Origin: Sphingobacterium sp. | GTDB lineage: Bacteria; Bacteroidota; Bacteroidia; Sphingobacteriales; Sphingobacteriaceae | Assembly (NCBI GenBank): GCA_031277685.1 | Contig: JAITLV010000039.1 | Span: forward strand, 1-64,000 | DNA: 64,000 bases | Direction of reading: 5' to 3' | Part shown: positions 9,005 through 18,290 of the stretch, piece after piece | Position numbering within the stretch: the first letter of the stretch is position 1 | How the letters are laid out: each line of letters opens with the position of its first letter | Program-made: the position numbers and the translations under genes | Notes under the pieces: generated by a model | Told to the model about the DNA's origin: nothing | The model's input: the letters and a program-made list of their open reading frames with translations, nothing else | Database searches by the model: none

Positions 9005-9433
9005 TTAGCTGTTTTCCACAAATTCTTTAAAACGGATCAAAACTGAGTCAGTAAAATTTTGCTGCAACGCTAATGGTGTTGTCTTGTCCGGTTCAAATGT
9101 TTCCCTAATTATTGTATTATTATCAATCGCCTGAAATTCAACAATACAGTTTCGTCCACCACTGGTCGTTTCAATGTACTCCAACGGAATAATTCGATTA
9201 TAAACACCACGATAGTCAAACCCCTCTCGGTCTTCCTTACGCTCCATTCTGAAATCAAATTGCCCGCCTTCCCGAAAGTCGTTTACGACTTTGGGACAAT
9301 GCCAATCATCAAATGGAATATTCCATTGTCTGATGGATGCTGACTCGATCCAATGTTCCCAGACATCCTCGATCGGTTTCTCCACTAAGACAACTGAAAC
9401 AAGGGTATTATTGTTTGATTTTGTGTCTTCCAT
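9005..9433 (-). CDS. SRPBCC/AHSA1-like protein
   Basis: The 142-residue product fits the START/SRPBCC superfamily close to the Aha1 C-terminal domain. It shows VEKPIEDVWEHWIESASIRQW, then DFREGGQFDFRME and a C-terminal TDSVLIRFKEFVEN helix. In bacteria these proteins bind hydrophobic ligands, and the precise role is rarely known. It is the first gene of a probable pair with the alpha/beta hydrolase. Confidence 0.82.
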   Translation of the reverse strand: MEDTKSNNNTLVSVVLVEKPIEDVWEHWIESASIRQWNIPFDDWHCPKVVNDFREGGQFDFRMERKEDREGFDYRGVYNRIIPLEYIETTSGGRNCIVEFQAIDNNTIIRETFEPDKTTPLALQQNFTDSVLIRFKEFVENS

Positions 9434-9700
9434 ATTTTATATTTTTAGATTCGTTACAATCAGTTCCATTTCGTCCCAATGTTATTGGATGTCTCTTTCA
9501 ACAATTGTTTCCAAACGATCTATAACTGATTTTATACACTAAATTAGTTGCTATACAATAGTAATAAACAGCCCATGAAATTAACTTGCCCTATGACAAT
9601 ATTTGCTATTCGCTTAATTTTTTTAAAACAAGAGATTCAATTTGATATTGTGGTATATTTATTGCTCTGCAGAACAGAACATATAAAGAAACCAATCAAA

Positions 9701-10147
9701 ATGAAAAAAATAGCGTTTTTAGCACTGGGCGTAGTCTTATTTTTGGGCTGTAACAATGCACAGCAAACAAAATCCTCAGAAAAGACAGAAGATCAGGCCA
9801 AAGAAGAGACCCCATCGATTGGTGGCGATAAAGACGAACATGGATGCTTAGTTGGCGCGGGACAAACTTGGAGTGAGGTTAAACAAGGATGTATCCAGGT
9901 CTTTAATGTAGGAACACGTCTGAATCCTGTGGATACAAAAGAGGGCGATGCCGTAATCAGCGCATTTGTTGTCGCTAATGATGATCAATCCAAACTGGAA
10001 TTATTCTTACCGGACGACAGTAAAACAACTGTTATTTTAGACAAAACAGAGAACAACCTGTACCAAAAGGATATTTATAAATATGATGCCAAAAAATCAG
10101 ATTTATATATCAATGGTACAGTCAAATATAAAGGTGAAGTTAAATAA
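9701..10147 (+). CDS. Lipoprotein with GC...AGxTWSEVK...CI motif
   Basis: The 148-residue product begins MKKIAFLALGVVLFLGC with lipobox Cys17. A charged linker follows, then a compact domain starting with HGCLVGAGQTWSEVKQGCI. I have seen this cysteine-flanked pattern in Bacteroidota lipoproteins, but I cannot attach a function. ATG 9701 is preferred because it gives a perfect lipoprotein signal; the frame is open upstream to 9548 without sense. A strong terminator follows at 10178. Confidence 0.8.
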   Translation: MKKIAFLALGVVLFLGCNNAQQTKSSEKTEDQAKEETPSIGGDKDEHGCLVGAGQTWSEVKQGCIQVFNVGTRLNPVDTKEGDAVISAFVVANDDQSKLELFLPDDSKTTVILDKTENNLYQKDIYKYDAKKSDLYINGTVKYKGEVK

Positions 10148-10177
10148 CATCCCTGAAACTTTATAGGACGTAAAGGT

Positions 10178-10208
10178 AATGCCAATGTTTATCACATTGG
10201 CATTTTTT
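10178..10208 (+). terminator. Intrinsic terminator of lipoprotein gene
   Basis: AATGCCAATGT (10178-10188) and ACATTGGCATT (10194-10204) form an 11-bp stem with a 5-nt loop, followed by a T-run. This is the cleanest intrinsic terminator in the window. Confidence 0.9.
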
Positions 10209-10277
10209 ATTTACTTTATCCACCGTAAGGGTACCTGTCCCTTTCAATTGACAATAACCATACCGTGTATAATTTAC

Positions 10278-11435
10278 TTATTCAACTTCAAAAACGGCCT
10301 GTATCTCGACAGCTGAATTTACTGGTAAAGATGACGCGCCAAAAGTCGCCCGGGCATGTTTCCCCTTCTCTCCAAAGATCGTGACCGTAAGATCAGATGC
10401 GACATTCATCAAATCAGCATGTTTACTATAATGCTCCTCCGTATTGAAAATACCAGTTAGCTGCACACAGCGTTTGACCCGATCCAGATTTCCATCTACT
10501 GCATCCTGAAGGACAGCAAGCACATTTAACATCGTAATTTCGGTAGCTGCCTTTACTTCTTGCTCATCGACATCCACTCCCAATTTTCCGGGCTTAACGA
10601 TTTTACCGTCTTTAAGTGCAACCTGATTAATAAACACCAAATTTCCTGAACGCACATAGGGCTGATAATTTCCCGCTGGCTGGGGCACTTTCGGAAGTGT
10701 GATATTTTTTTCCTTTAACCGATTATGAATAGACGATTCGCCCCTACCTGCTGCTTTCTTTTTCTGCTCAAGCATCCTGTAATCACGTGTTCCGACAAGA
10801 GCTGAGGCTATTTTCGCAAGATTTGCTCCTTGCATTCCAGCCAGATAGCGTTCACTCGAACTTGGTCTTTCTGTATTTGTCAATGCCGCAAGACTGCTTG
10901 TTCCTAAAACCGTATTTCCTTGTGGAATACTTTTATCAATTTTTTCGTTCCCCATAATACCTGTAGGAACCAGGATCATCCCGTGTACGGCCAGGCTATT
11001 CCAAAATGCCTGCAATGCCAGCTCTTTTCCTGCACCGCTACCCGCTGACATAAATACTGTCGCTGGAATCCCTTCCAGTGCATGCTGTGACCACAACTCC
11101 ACTGTCTTTGCCAAAAATTCACTCATTGCTGTACTTATATTTCCAAAATAAACAGGTGACCCAAAGGCGATCCCATCGTAATTTGGCAGCTCCCCTACAT
11201 TTGCTATAGGGAGGTCTTTCAGCTTTGGATTCGCTGATTGTTTCACCTGCTTCAGGATGGCCTCAGCCTTGCCCTCCCGCTCAATACCTTTTGCTATTTC
11301 TTTTGCTATTTCATACGTTCCTCCATTATCGGAATGAATAAGAACCAAGATCCGCGTTTTATGAGCCTGAGCCATTGTAAAATTGGTCATCAGTGTTAAC
11401 ATTACCCCGACGAAGAAGGCATATATTTTTTTCAT
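10278..11435 (-). CDS. Exported flavodoxin (WrbA-like)-Rid (YjgF) fusion protein
   Basis: The 385-residue product has a Sec signal (residues 1-24, ending TMAQA) and two domains. Residues 27-215 resemble WrbA/NAD(P)H:quinone oxidoreductases: the FMN loop region LIHSDNGGTYEIAKEIAKGI, then GSPVYFGNISTAMSEFLAKT and SAGSGAGKE. Residues 245-385 form a Rid/YjgF domain with PQPAGNYQPYVRSGNLVF and the signature ARATFGASSLPVNSAVEIQA, whose Arg362 matches the conserved Rid arginine. WrbA-type proteins reduce quinones; Rid proteins hydrolyse reactive enamines. Why the fusion is exported is unknown. It diverges from the giant helicase gene and stands alone on its strand. Confidence 0.85.
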   Translation of the reverse strand: MKKIYAFFVGVMLTLMTNFTMAQAHKTRILVLIHSDNGGTYEIAKEIAKGIEREGKAEAILKQVKQSANPKLKDLPIANVGELPNYDGIAFGSPVYFGNISTAMSEFLAKTVELWSQHALEGIPATVFMSAGSGAGKELALQAFWNSLAVHGMILVPTGIMGNEKIDKSIPQGNTVLGTSSLAALTNTERPSSSERYLAGMQGANLAKIASALVGTRDYRMLEQKKKAAGRGESSIHNRLKEKNITLPKVPQPAGNYQPYVRSGNLVFINQVALKDGKIVKPGKLGVDVDEQEVKAATEITMLNVLAVLQDAVDGNLDRVKRCVQLTGIFNTEEHYSKHADLMNVASDLTVTIFGEKGKHARATFGASSLPVNSAVEIQAVFEVE

Positions 11436-11588
11436 GTTGAATCATTTTTAAATCCGACACAAAATTAAAAATCGGCCTTTTATATATTCTGCCATAAATT
11501 ACACTCAAAACGACACGTAGAAATAGCGCACAAAGCAATGGGGAGTAGATAAATTTTCAATATCTTTAAACTAATATATTTTTTTAAA

Positions 11589-14500
11589 ATGATCGAAACT
11601 AATGCTTGCTTTCAAGTTACTATTGAGAAGGCTTCCCACTTTAATTATAGCTTCTGTTTCCATAATTTGTCCCTCGTAGAAAAAGTTAACATCACTGCAA
11701 TTACAAAGGATCTTGAACAAATTAAAATTGAGTTTACTTCCGAAATCGGATTATTTTCCCCCTATACAATCCATATAGACAGGTTTTTGGAGGGAAAATC
11801 GGTTACACTGAAAAATTTAGACTTCGACTATAATATTCCATTTATCAGGAATCTTGCAGAGAAAGATATGGACTCCATTACCTGCACTATCTTTTCCCGC
11901 GATGAGAAGTTATATCAACAAAAGTTCACGGTCAAGATATTGCCCATGGATTATTTTGGCGGATTAAGCAAATATCCGGAGTTATTGGCGTCCTACGTTT
12001 TACCCAATCATGATATAATTTATGAAATAAAAGCCGAGGCAGTCAAAATTCTGGAAAAAAACAGGTTAAAACCAGCATTTGAGGGCTATCAATCCAATAG
12101 CAAAGAGCGTGTCCTACAGGAGGTAATGGCAATATATCAAGCCATTCTAAATATCAATATTACCTATAGTGCCATGCCACCGAGCTTTGAAACTGAAGGG
12201 CAACGTATCCGTCTTGTCGATCAGATCTGGGAAACTAAGTTTGGGAACTGTATTGATATTTCCTTATTATTTGCCGCCTGTCTGGAAGCAATCGATCTGA
12301 ATCCAATTATTATTGTCACCCGGGGCCATGCCTTTATAGGGCTGTGGCTCAACGACCAAAGACTGGAGACAGTTGTCAACTATGATCAGGCTGCCATTTC
12401 AAAGCGCGCCGCCACTGGGATTGATGAAATCGCTCTGATTGAATCCACACATCTATGCCGCGGAAATGCCTATACGATGCGGGAAGCAATGAACATCGCC
12501 GAAACACAGTTGCTGCATGCAAACAATTTCATCTTATCCGTAGATATCAGGCATGCCCGCTCTCATGGCGTCTTGCCTTTGCCATTTACAGGGAAGAATG
12601 AAATCCAGCAAATGGATATAAAAACGGCCCAGAGACTGCCCAAACAGCAGCTGATCAATCATTTTAATATAGATGACAATGAACTGGATCTCACACTCCA
12701 TGAAGTCAAAGAGCTAACAAAACAAAAAATCTGGGAACGAAAGCTGCTCGATCTCTCGCTCCGAAATAACCTCTTAAACATCCGGTTCACGAAGAGCATG
12801 CTCCAAATTGTGGACCTGAAAACGGATCTTCTCGAAGATCATTTATCAAACGGAAAATCACTTTCTATTCATCCCAATAGCCATCAACAGCTTTTGCGGC
12901 GCTATAATCTATATGCGGAACCTTTGCACTCGTCTGAACCCTTGTTCAAGCTTGCAGATGACGAATTTCGGTACAATCGGTTACTAACACATTACCACCA
13001 GGATGATCTGGATACTATTTTGACTCACTTGTACCGTAATGCAAAATTGGCCGAAGAGGAAAATGGAAAAAGTACCTTGTATCTGGGCGTCGGCTTACTC
13101 AAATGGTTTGAGCCCAAGACCAAACTTCAATACCGGCTCGCTCCTATTTTGCTGATTCCTGTCGAATTGTCCCGAAGATCTGTTAACGCTAAATTTACAC
13201 TCCGCAGTCGGGAAGAAGAGACCATGATCAATATTACCTTACTGGAATATCTCAAACAAGAATTTAAGCTCAATCTAAATGCATTAGAAACACTCCCAAT
13301 GGACGAATCCGGAGTGGACGTCCAAAAGGTATTCGCCATCCTCAGGAAGTCTATTCTAAACTTAGAAGGCTGGGATATCCTGGAACAGGTTGTACTGGGA
13401 AATTTTTCATTTAACAAACTTATTCTATGGCAAGACCTCTCTAAATACGCCGTGGAAATTGAGAAAAGTACAATTGTCAAGAGCTTGATTGATGGCAGGC
13501 TTTCGGAAATGCTGGATATCACAGGTAATCCGGAGAACCTGGAACTGTTACCCTCTTCTAAATTAACATTACCGATAGCTACCGATAATTCCCAATTGGA
13601 TGCTGTACGTCACTCCAACGCAAATAAGAGCTTTGTCTTACACGGTCCCCCGGGAACTGGAAAATCGCAGACCATTACCAATATCATTGCGGATGCATTA
13701 GCGAATGACAAGAAGGTACTTTTTGTCGCCGCTAAAAAGGCGGCACTGGATGTCGTACATCGACGTCTGGAAAAAATTGGTCTGGGTGCCTTCTGTTTAG
13801 AATTACATTCTAATAAATCCAAAAAATCCGATGTGTTGCGGCAATTGGAACAGAGCCTGGAAACGCCAAAATATCAAAGTCATATCGATTTTCAGGAAGA
13901 AGCACAGCGTATCGATCAACGCAAGGCGACATTGAGCCGTTATGTCGATTCACTACATCAGCCTTTCGCTGTGGGCTGGAGCCTGTATGACTCAGTTTCC
14001 TATCTGGACAGCAATCATATTGAAATCAAAACAGACTGGTTACTGCCTTTAACGCTTGAACATATTGATAAAAAGACCTGGAATGGCTGGCAGGACTGGG
14101 CAGTTCCCTTTAGCGAATTAACACAAAAATTAACTGCTATTGACAGCCACCCCTTGCGTTTGATTCAATTGAAAGATCAAAACTTTGCACACAAAAATCA
14201 TATAGAAAAATCTATCGCGGATTATATTCAAGCATATACCGAGGCGACCAAAGCACAGTCAGGCCTGCAATTAAATATTTCAGCGGACTATATAAAAAAC
14301 AAGAATACCCTATTTTCACTGCTCGAAAAAGTTGTTCATTTTTCGGGACATCAGACACTGGTACATGTGTACTTTGATCCACGTCAAAATAACGTACTTA
14401 GTCATTGGATTGAATTACAGTCCCAAAAACAAACATTAGCGCAAACACTTGTCGCCGATTTCGGCAACCGGATATTCAATACAGACTGGAATGCAATTGA

Positions 14501-17312
14501 ATCCACCTGGAATCAAGCAAAACATTCCTGGTTTCTTCCTAAATGGTTGAAACAACGTAAAGTGAAAAATTTTTTGAATGGTTTTGCAACAAACAAAATT
14601 AGTTCCGAACAGCAAGTTGATCAATTCTTTGCGCAAAAAAATTCCTTCGATCTAGTTTCAAAGAATCTAACTGAGCCACAATTTGATTCAATACAGCATG
14701 CGACGGCGCACTACCTCGTGGGCAATACATTTGACCTGGTCACACTATCACAACATCAACATGAACTGACGGCGCTAAATGACCTGGCACAAGAGCTCAA
14801 GTTTGAAAACTTTCAGTCTTGGTTGAATTATATCCTTGCACATGGAGATTTAAAAGAGCATATACCTGCCACGATCTTAACACTCCAACATTATGCTGAC
14901 AAGCATCAGGTAATCGCAGCATTTTTAGCCAGTGTCCCAGCTATCGACACCTTATATCAAATAACACAGCATTTAGACCAACTTGATGACTGGATCCGAT
15001 ACAATTACTACAAAGATCAAGGTCTAACATTAGGGCTTTCCTGGCTGATAGATCTACTTGAATCGAACAAAATTGATAAAAATGCATTGAGCAGGGATAT
15101 GGAAAGTGTTTTACATCTCAATTATTTTATCAAATCGTTGGATCAATCAACTATTTTAAATGGTTTTGATGCGACGGTATATGAAGCGCAGATCGCACAG
15201 TACAAAACGCTTCATCAAGAGTTTACCCAACTGGTACGCGATCAATTGATATTGGAACTCAGCAACAAAATTCCGAACCTCTCACAGGAGGCTGTCCATA
15301 GCTCTGAAATCGGAATTTTACAACGTGCGATCCGCAATAGAGGTCGTGGAATCAGTATACGTCGTCTATTTGATCAAATCCCAACCTTATTACCGCGGTT
15401 AAAACCCTGTATGCTCATGAGCTCAATTTCGGTTGCACAATATTTTGATGTAAATACGGATCATTTTGACCTTGTTATCTTTGACGAGGCTTCGCAGCTA
15501 CCAACTTCGGAGGCTATCAGTGCGCTAGCACGGGCTAAGCAAGCCATTATTGTGGGTGATCCAAAACAAATGCCACCAACGAGCTTTTTTGCCAGTAACA
15601 AAATTGACGAAGAGAACCAGGAGCTAGAAGATCTGGAGAGTATCCTGGACGACACACTAGCCTTATCTATTCCGTCTAAGTATCTGCTGCGCCATTACCG
15701 CAGCAAACATGAGAGTCTTATTTCTTTCAGTAACTCGAATTTTTATGAAAACAAATTACTGACATTTCCTTCCCATGATGATCAAGATAAGAAAGTGAGT
15801 TTCCAATTTGTTGATGGTTATTATGACAAAGGAAAAACCAGAACAAATCAGCAGGAAGCAGAGGCTGTTATTCAATACATCAAACAGCATTTGGAACAAC
15901 AGCCCTCCCGTTCTTTGGGTGTGGTTACTTTTAGTCAGACACAACAGAATCTTATCGAAGATTTGCTGCAGCTGTTATTCTCAGCACATCCCAATTTAGA
16001 AGAAACAGCTTTGCTGGGGGATGAACCTATTTTTATTAAAAATCTAGAAAACGTTCAGGGTGACGAGCGTGATTTCATTCTATTTTCAATTGGCTATGGT
16101 CCTGATGAAGATGGCAAAGTATCCATGAACTTTGGACCTTTGAACCGGGATGGAGGCTGGCGTAGGCTAAATGTCGCTGTGACCCGAGCCCGCTATGAAA
16201 TGCGTGTTTTCTCTTCATTGAAAGGTGATCAGATCGATTTAAACCGTAGTAATTCAGCCGGTGTAGAGGGACTGAAAGCATTTTTGAATTTTGCAGAACG
16301 AGGTCTATTGCAATCAACAGCAACGCCCTCATTTAATCAAGAAAAACACACACTCATCCAATCTATCGCCAACCATCTGGATCAACATGGCATCAAAGTA
16401 AAAACAAATATAGGTACTTCGGGCTATCGTGTTGATATAGGTATTGTCAATCCTATACATGAAAATCAGTATATTTTAGGAATCTTGGTGGATGGAAAAA
16501 ACTATTTTAATACACAGACAACAAATGATCGCGAATTGCTTATCCCAAATGTGCTTCAATCGTTAGGCTGGAATATCTACCGCATCTGGACACTAGACTG
16601 GATAAAAAACAGAGTGAAAATACTGGATGAGATAAAAGCGGAAATTCAGCGCATTATAAATGATGCAAAAGCAACAGAACCTATCGTGACTGATGTGATT
16701 CAACAGCCCATCGCACGCATTTCTGTAGTGCCAGAAGATAGGATTGTTTCAAGTAAAATGAAGCCTTATGTCAGTGCGGAGCTCCATGCAATTGCCGATG
16801 CAATCCCAGAATCAATTTATTTAATGAATAGTCAATCTGTTTTGAGTAATCAGATCCAGGAAATCATCCGGACGGAATCCCCCATCAGTCAAAATCACCT
16901 GTTTCGCAAAGTACTGCGCCTATGGAATACAACAAGAGTATCCGCAAAACTCGTACAGTACCTCACCGAATTCACAAAAAAACTTCCCGAAATAAAGGTG
17001 GAGATCTCGCATCAGAGCTTTTATTGGGATCAGAAACAGTCGACCGATGCGCTGACATACTATCGGGACAACAGTATAGAGAAACGAGCAATAGAAGATA
17101 TAGCACCACAAGAAATAGAAGTTGCCCTTATCGAACTCATGGACAACAGCCTTAGTCTACTACGGGAAGATCTTGTACGCGCTACCGCCAGAGCCTTTGC
17201 ATTTTCCAAAACTGGAGCTCAGATTGATGTGATTATCAATAATGCAATCGATAAACTACTGCAACAGGGTCATTGGAAATCAATAAATGGGAGAATAGTT
17301 GTAAGGGATTAG
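11589..17312 (+). CDS. Giant transglutaminase-like/DUF4011/SF1 helicase/PD-(D/E)XK nuclease protein
   Basis: This 1907-residue protein is built from several parts. An N-terminal beta-rich region leads into a transglutaminase-like fold with candidate triad Cys221 (GNCIDISLLFAACLE), His247 (RGHAFIGLWL) and Asp266. A DUF4011-like stretch opens near residue 385 (WERKLLDLSLRNNLLNIR). An SF1 helicase follows with Walker A HGPPGTGKSQT (685-695), Walker B FDEASQ (Asp1299, Glu1300), GDPKQMPP, a motif V-like region near 1488 and motif VI VTRARYE. A Vsr/PD-(D/E)XK-like nuclease comes next, with Asp1616 in YRVDIGIV and LVDGKNY at 1633-1639, then a DUF3320-like tail. About 600 residues of helical insert split the helicase. 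Proteins of this build are often counted as candidate DNA-defence effectors; that role is inference here. It stands alone, diverging from the flavodoxin-Rid gene. Confidence 0.85.
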   Translation: MIETNACFQVTIEKASHFNYSFCFHNLSLVEKVNITAITKDLEQIKIEFTSEIGLFSPYTIHIDRFLEGKSVTLKNLDFDYNIPFIRNLAEKDMDSITCTIFSRDEKLYQQKFTVKILPMDYFGGLSKYPELLASYVLPNHDIIYEIKAEAVKILEKNRLKPAFEGYQSNSKERVLQEVMAIYQAILNINITYSAMPPSFETEGQRIRLVDQIWETKFGNCIDISLLFAACLEAIDLNPIIIVTRGHAFIGLWLNDQRLETVVNYDQAAISKRAATGIDEIALIESTHLCRGNAYTMREAMNIAETQLLHANNFILSVDIRHARSHGVLPLPFTGKNEIQQMDIKTAQRLPKQQLINHFNIDDNELDLTLHEVKELTKQKIWERKLLDLSLRNNLLNIRFTKSMLQIVDLKTDLLEDHLSNGKSLSIHPNSHQQLLRRYNLYAEPLHSSEPLFKLADDEFRYNRLLTHYHQDDLDTILTHLYRNAKLAEEENGKSTLYLGVGLLKWFEPKTKLQYRLAPILLIPVELSRRSVNAKFTLRSREEETMINITLLEYLKQEFKLNLNALETLPMDESGVDVQKVFAILRKSILNLEGWDILEQVVLGNFSFNKLILWQDLSKYAVEIEKSTIVKSLIDGRLSEMLDITGNPENLELLPSSKLTLPIATDNSQLDAVRHSNANKSFVLHGPPGTGKSQTITNIIADALANDKKVLFVAAKKAALDVVHRRLEKIGLGAFCLELHSNKSKKSDVLRQLEQSLETPKYQSHIDFQEEAQRIDQRKATLSRYVDSLHQPFAVGWSLYDSVSYLDSNHIEIKTDWLLPLTLEHIDKKTWNGWQDWAVPFSELTQKLTAIDSHPLRLIQLKDQNFAHKNHIEKSIADYIQAYTEATKAQSGLQLNISADYIKNKNTLFSLLEKVVHFSGHQTLVHVYFDPRQNNVLSHWIELQSQKQTLAQTLVADFGNRIFNTDWNAIESTWNQAKHSWFLPKWLKQRKVKNFLNGFATNKISSEQQVDQFFAQKNSFDLVSKNLTEPQFDSIQHATAHYLVGNTFDLVTLSQHQHELTALNDLAQELKFENFQSWLNYILAHGDLKEHIPATILTLQHYADKHQVIAAFLASVPAIDTLYQITQHLDQLDDWIRYNYYKDQGLTLGLSWLIDLLESNKIDKNALSRDMESVLHLNYFIKSLDQSTILNGFDATVYEAQIAQYKTLHQEFTQLVRDQLILELSNKIPNLSQEAVHSSEIGILQRAIRNRGRGISIRRLFDQIPTLLPRLKPCMLMSSISVAQYFDVNTDHFDLVIFDEASQLPTSEAISALARAKQAIIVGDPKQMPPTSFFASNKIDEENQELEDLESILDDTLALSIPSKYLLRHYRSKHESLISFSNSNFYENKLLTFPSHDDQDKKVSFQFVDGYYDKGKTRTNQQEAEAVIQYIKQHLEQQPSRSLGVVTFSQTQQNLIEDLLQLLFSAHPNLEETALLGDEPIFIKNLENVQGDERDFILFSIGYGPDEDGKVSMNFGPLNRDGGWRRLNVAVTRARYEMRVFSSLKGDQIDLNRSNSAGVEGLKAFLNFAERGLLQSTATPSFNQEKHTLIQSIANHLDQHGIKVKTNIGTSGYRVDIGIVNPIHENQYILGILVDGKNYFNTQTTNDRELLIPNVLQSLGWNIYRIWTLDWIKNRVKILDEIKAEIQRIINDAKATEPIVTDVIQQPIARISVVPEDRIVSSKMKPYVSAELHAIADAIPESIYLMNSQSVLSNQIQEIIRTESPISQNHLFRKVLRLWNTTRVSAKLVQYLTEFTKKLPEIKVEISHQSFYWDQKQSTDALTYYRDNSIEKRAIEDIAPQEIEVALIELMDNSLSLLREDLVRATARAFAFSKTGAQIDVIINNAIDKLLQQGHWKSINGRIVVRD

Positions 17313-17356
17313 TTCTATTTTACCCAAGAGGACTAGCCTTCTTATCAGGATCGCAA

Positions 17357-17390
17357 TGTATAGATCAGGTTTAGTGACCTGATCTATACA
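17357..17390. terminator. Bidirectional terminator overlapping a stop codon
   Basis: TGTATAGATCAGGT (17357-17370) pairs perfectly with ACCTGATCTATACA (17377-17390) around a 6-nt loop. It lies between the giant gene (plus) and the convergent 17371 gene. The minus-strand gene's stop codon is inside the loop, so one arm is also its last coding bases. Confidence 0.75.
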
Positions 17391-17730
17391 CTTGATTTAT
17401 ATAAGCGGTATAAATTCCAATTGGAATCTTGCCGGTCACCTTTCCCCGTTGTGATTCAGGACAGGCAGCCAACATACTATCCAATGAAAAGACAAATATA
17501 TTCTCCACCGCATTCTGAAGTCTCCACTCCCCTTTTTCGTGTATGTATTCCATCAGATGCAATGCCTTACCCAATTCTTCCTCTTGTCCCATTTTAATCA
17601 TTTGTTTGATATATGATGTAAAAATTCGGATTATTGTGATTGGGTTTCCAGTATTCTCGGGACGTAAAATTTCTTTTTGCGCCAAAGGTACTACCGAAAT
17701 AATTACTTCTTGAGCTTGTTTTATATTCAT
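17371..17730 (-). CDS. Small protein of an unnamed family, paralogue 1
   Basis: The 119-residue helical product shares a pattern with two other proteins here (18277-18693 and 34713-35105): LMEYIHEKGEWRLQNAVEN, then FVFSLDSMLAA, then a terminal KIPIGIYTAYINQ. I do not know a function; it has no signal or membrane segment. Its start overlaps the stop of the upstream GNAT gene by 4 nt (ATGA), so the two are translationally coupled. It is the last gene of a three-gene operon. Confidence 0.7.
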   Translation of the reverse strand: MNIKQAQEVIISVVPLAQKEILRPENTGNPITIIRIFTSYIKQMIKMGQEEELGKALHLMEYIHEKGEWRLQNAVENIFVFSLDSMLAACPESQRGKVTGKIPIGIYTAYINQVYRSGH

Positions 17731-18290
17731 AGTTTATTCACATTAAGCGCTATATCCGGATCAAACATCATTGCCGTACAATAGCAGTTTCTGAAGTTTG
17801 TATTTTTTAAATTTTGATAATTGACGCATTGTTCACATTTTTTCCAGAATGATGGATCGGCTGTTATTTCCGAAAAAGTCACTGGTTGCAATCCTAGTTT
17901 TGAATTAATCCGCATCGTCGCCAATGTGGTCGTAATACCAAATATCTTTGCCAGTGGATACTTCTTCCGTGTCAACCAGAAGATACATTCTTTCATCTGG
18001 GTCGCCACTCCAAGCCTCCGCCATTCGGGAGCCACGATCAAACCACAATGAGAGACAAAGCGCGCATGCGCATAAACTTCCAAATAGATGTACCCCACCC
18101 ATTGTCCCCCTTTCGTGAAGGCAATGACAGCATTTCCTTCCGCCATTTTTTGACAGATAGCGTCTGGACTGCGCTTACCTATTCCGGTACCCCGGACGCG
18201 TGCAGACGCTTCCATTTCTTCCGAAATCTGAACCGCATAGTTACAGTCCGCCATGCTCGCCTGTCGTATGATTACATCAGTTATTTCCAT
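17727..18290 (-). CDS. GNAT N-acetyltransferase with cysteine-rich tail
   Basis: The 187-residue protein has a GNAT core with the acetyl-CoA loop PEWRRLGVATQM (around residues 88-99) and strand CGLIVA before it. Past the core is an unusual tail, DPSFWKKCEQCVNYQNL then RNCYCTAMMFDP, giving a C-x2-C and a C-x-C pair that could hold a metal. GNATs with this tail occur in Bacteroidota, in some cases near arginine-biosynthesis genes as far as I recall, but no arg gene is present here, so the substrate stays open. It overlaps both neighbours (14 nt upstream, 4 nt downstream), which marks a tight operon. Confidence 0.8.
   Translation of the reverse strand: MEITDVIIRQASMADCNYAVQISEEMEASARVRGTGIGKRSPDAICQKMAEGNAVIAFTKGGQWVGYIYLEVYAHARFVSHCGLIVAPEWRRLGVATQMKECIFWLTRKKYPLAKIFGITTTLATMRINSKLGLQPVTFSEITADPSFWKKCEQCVNYQNLKNTNFRNCYCTAMMFDPDIALNVNKL

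Noticed and set aside
13127..13522. Long antisense frames inside the giant gene, kdpA, kdpB, the receptor and the pump
   Set aside because: They lie fully within well-supported genes on the other strand, and their products have no family resemblance or start signals.
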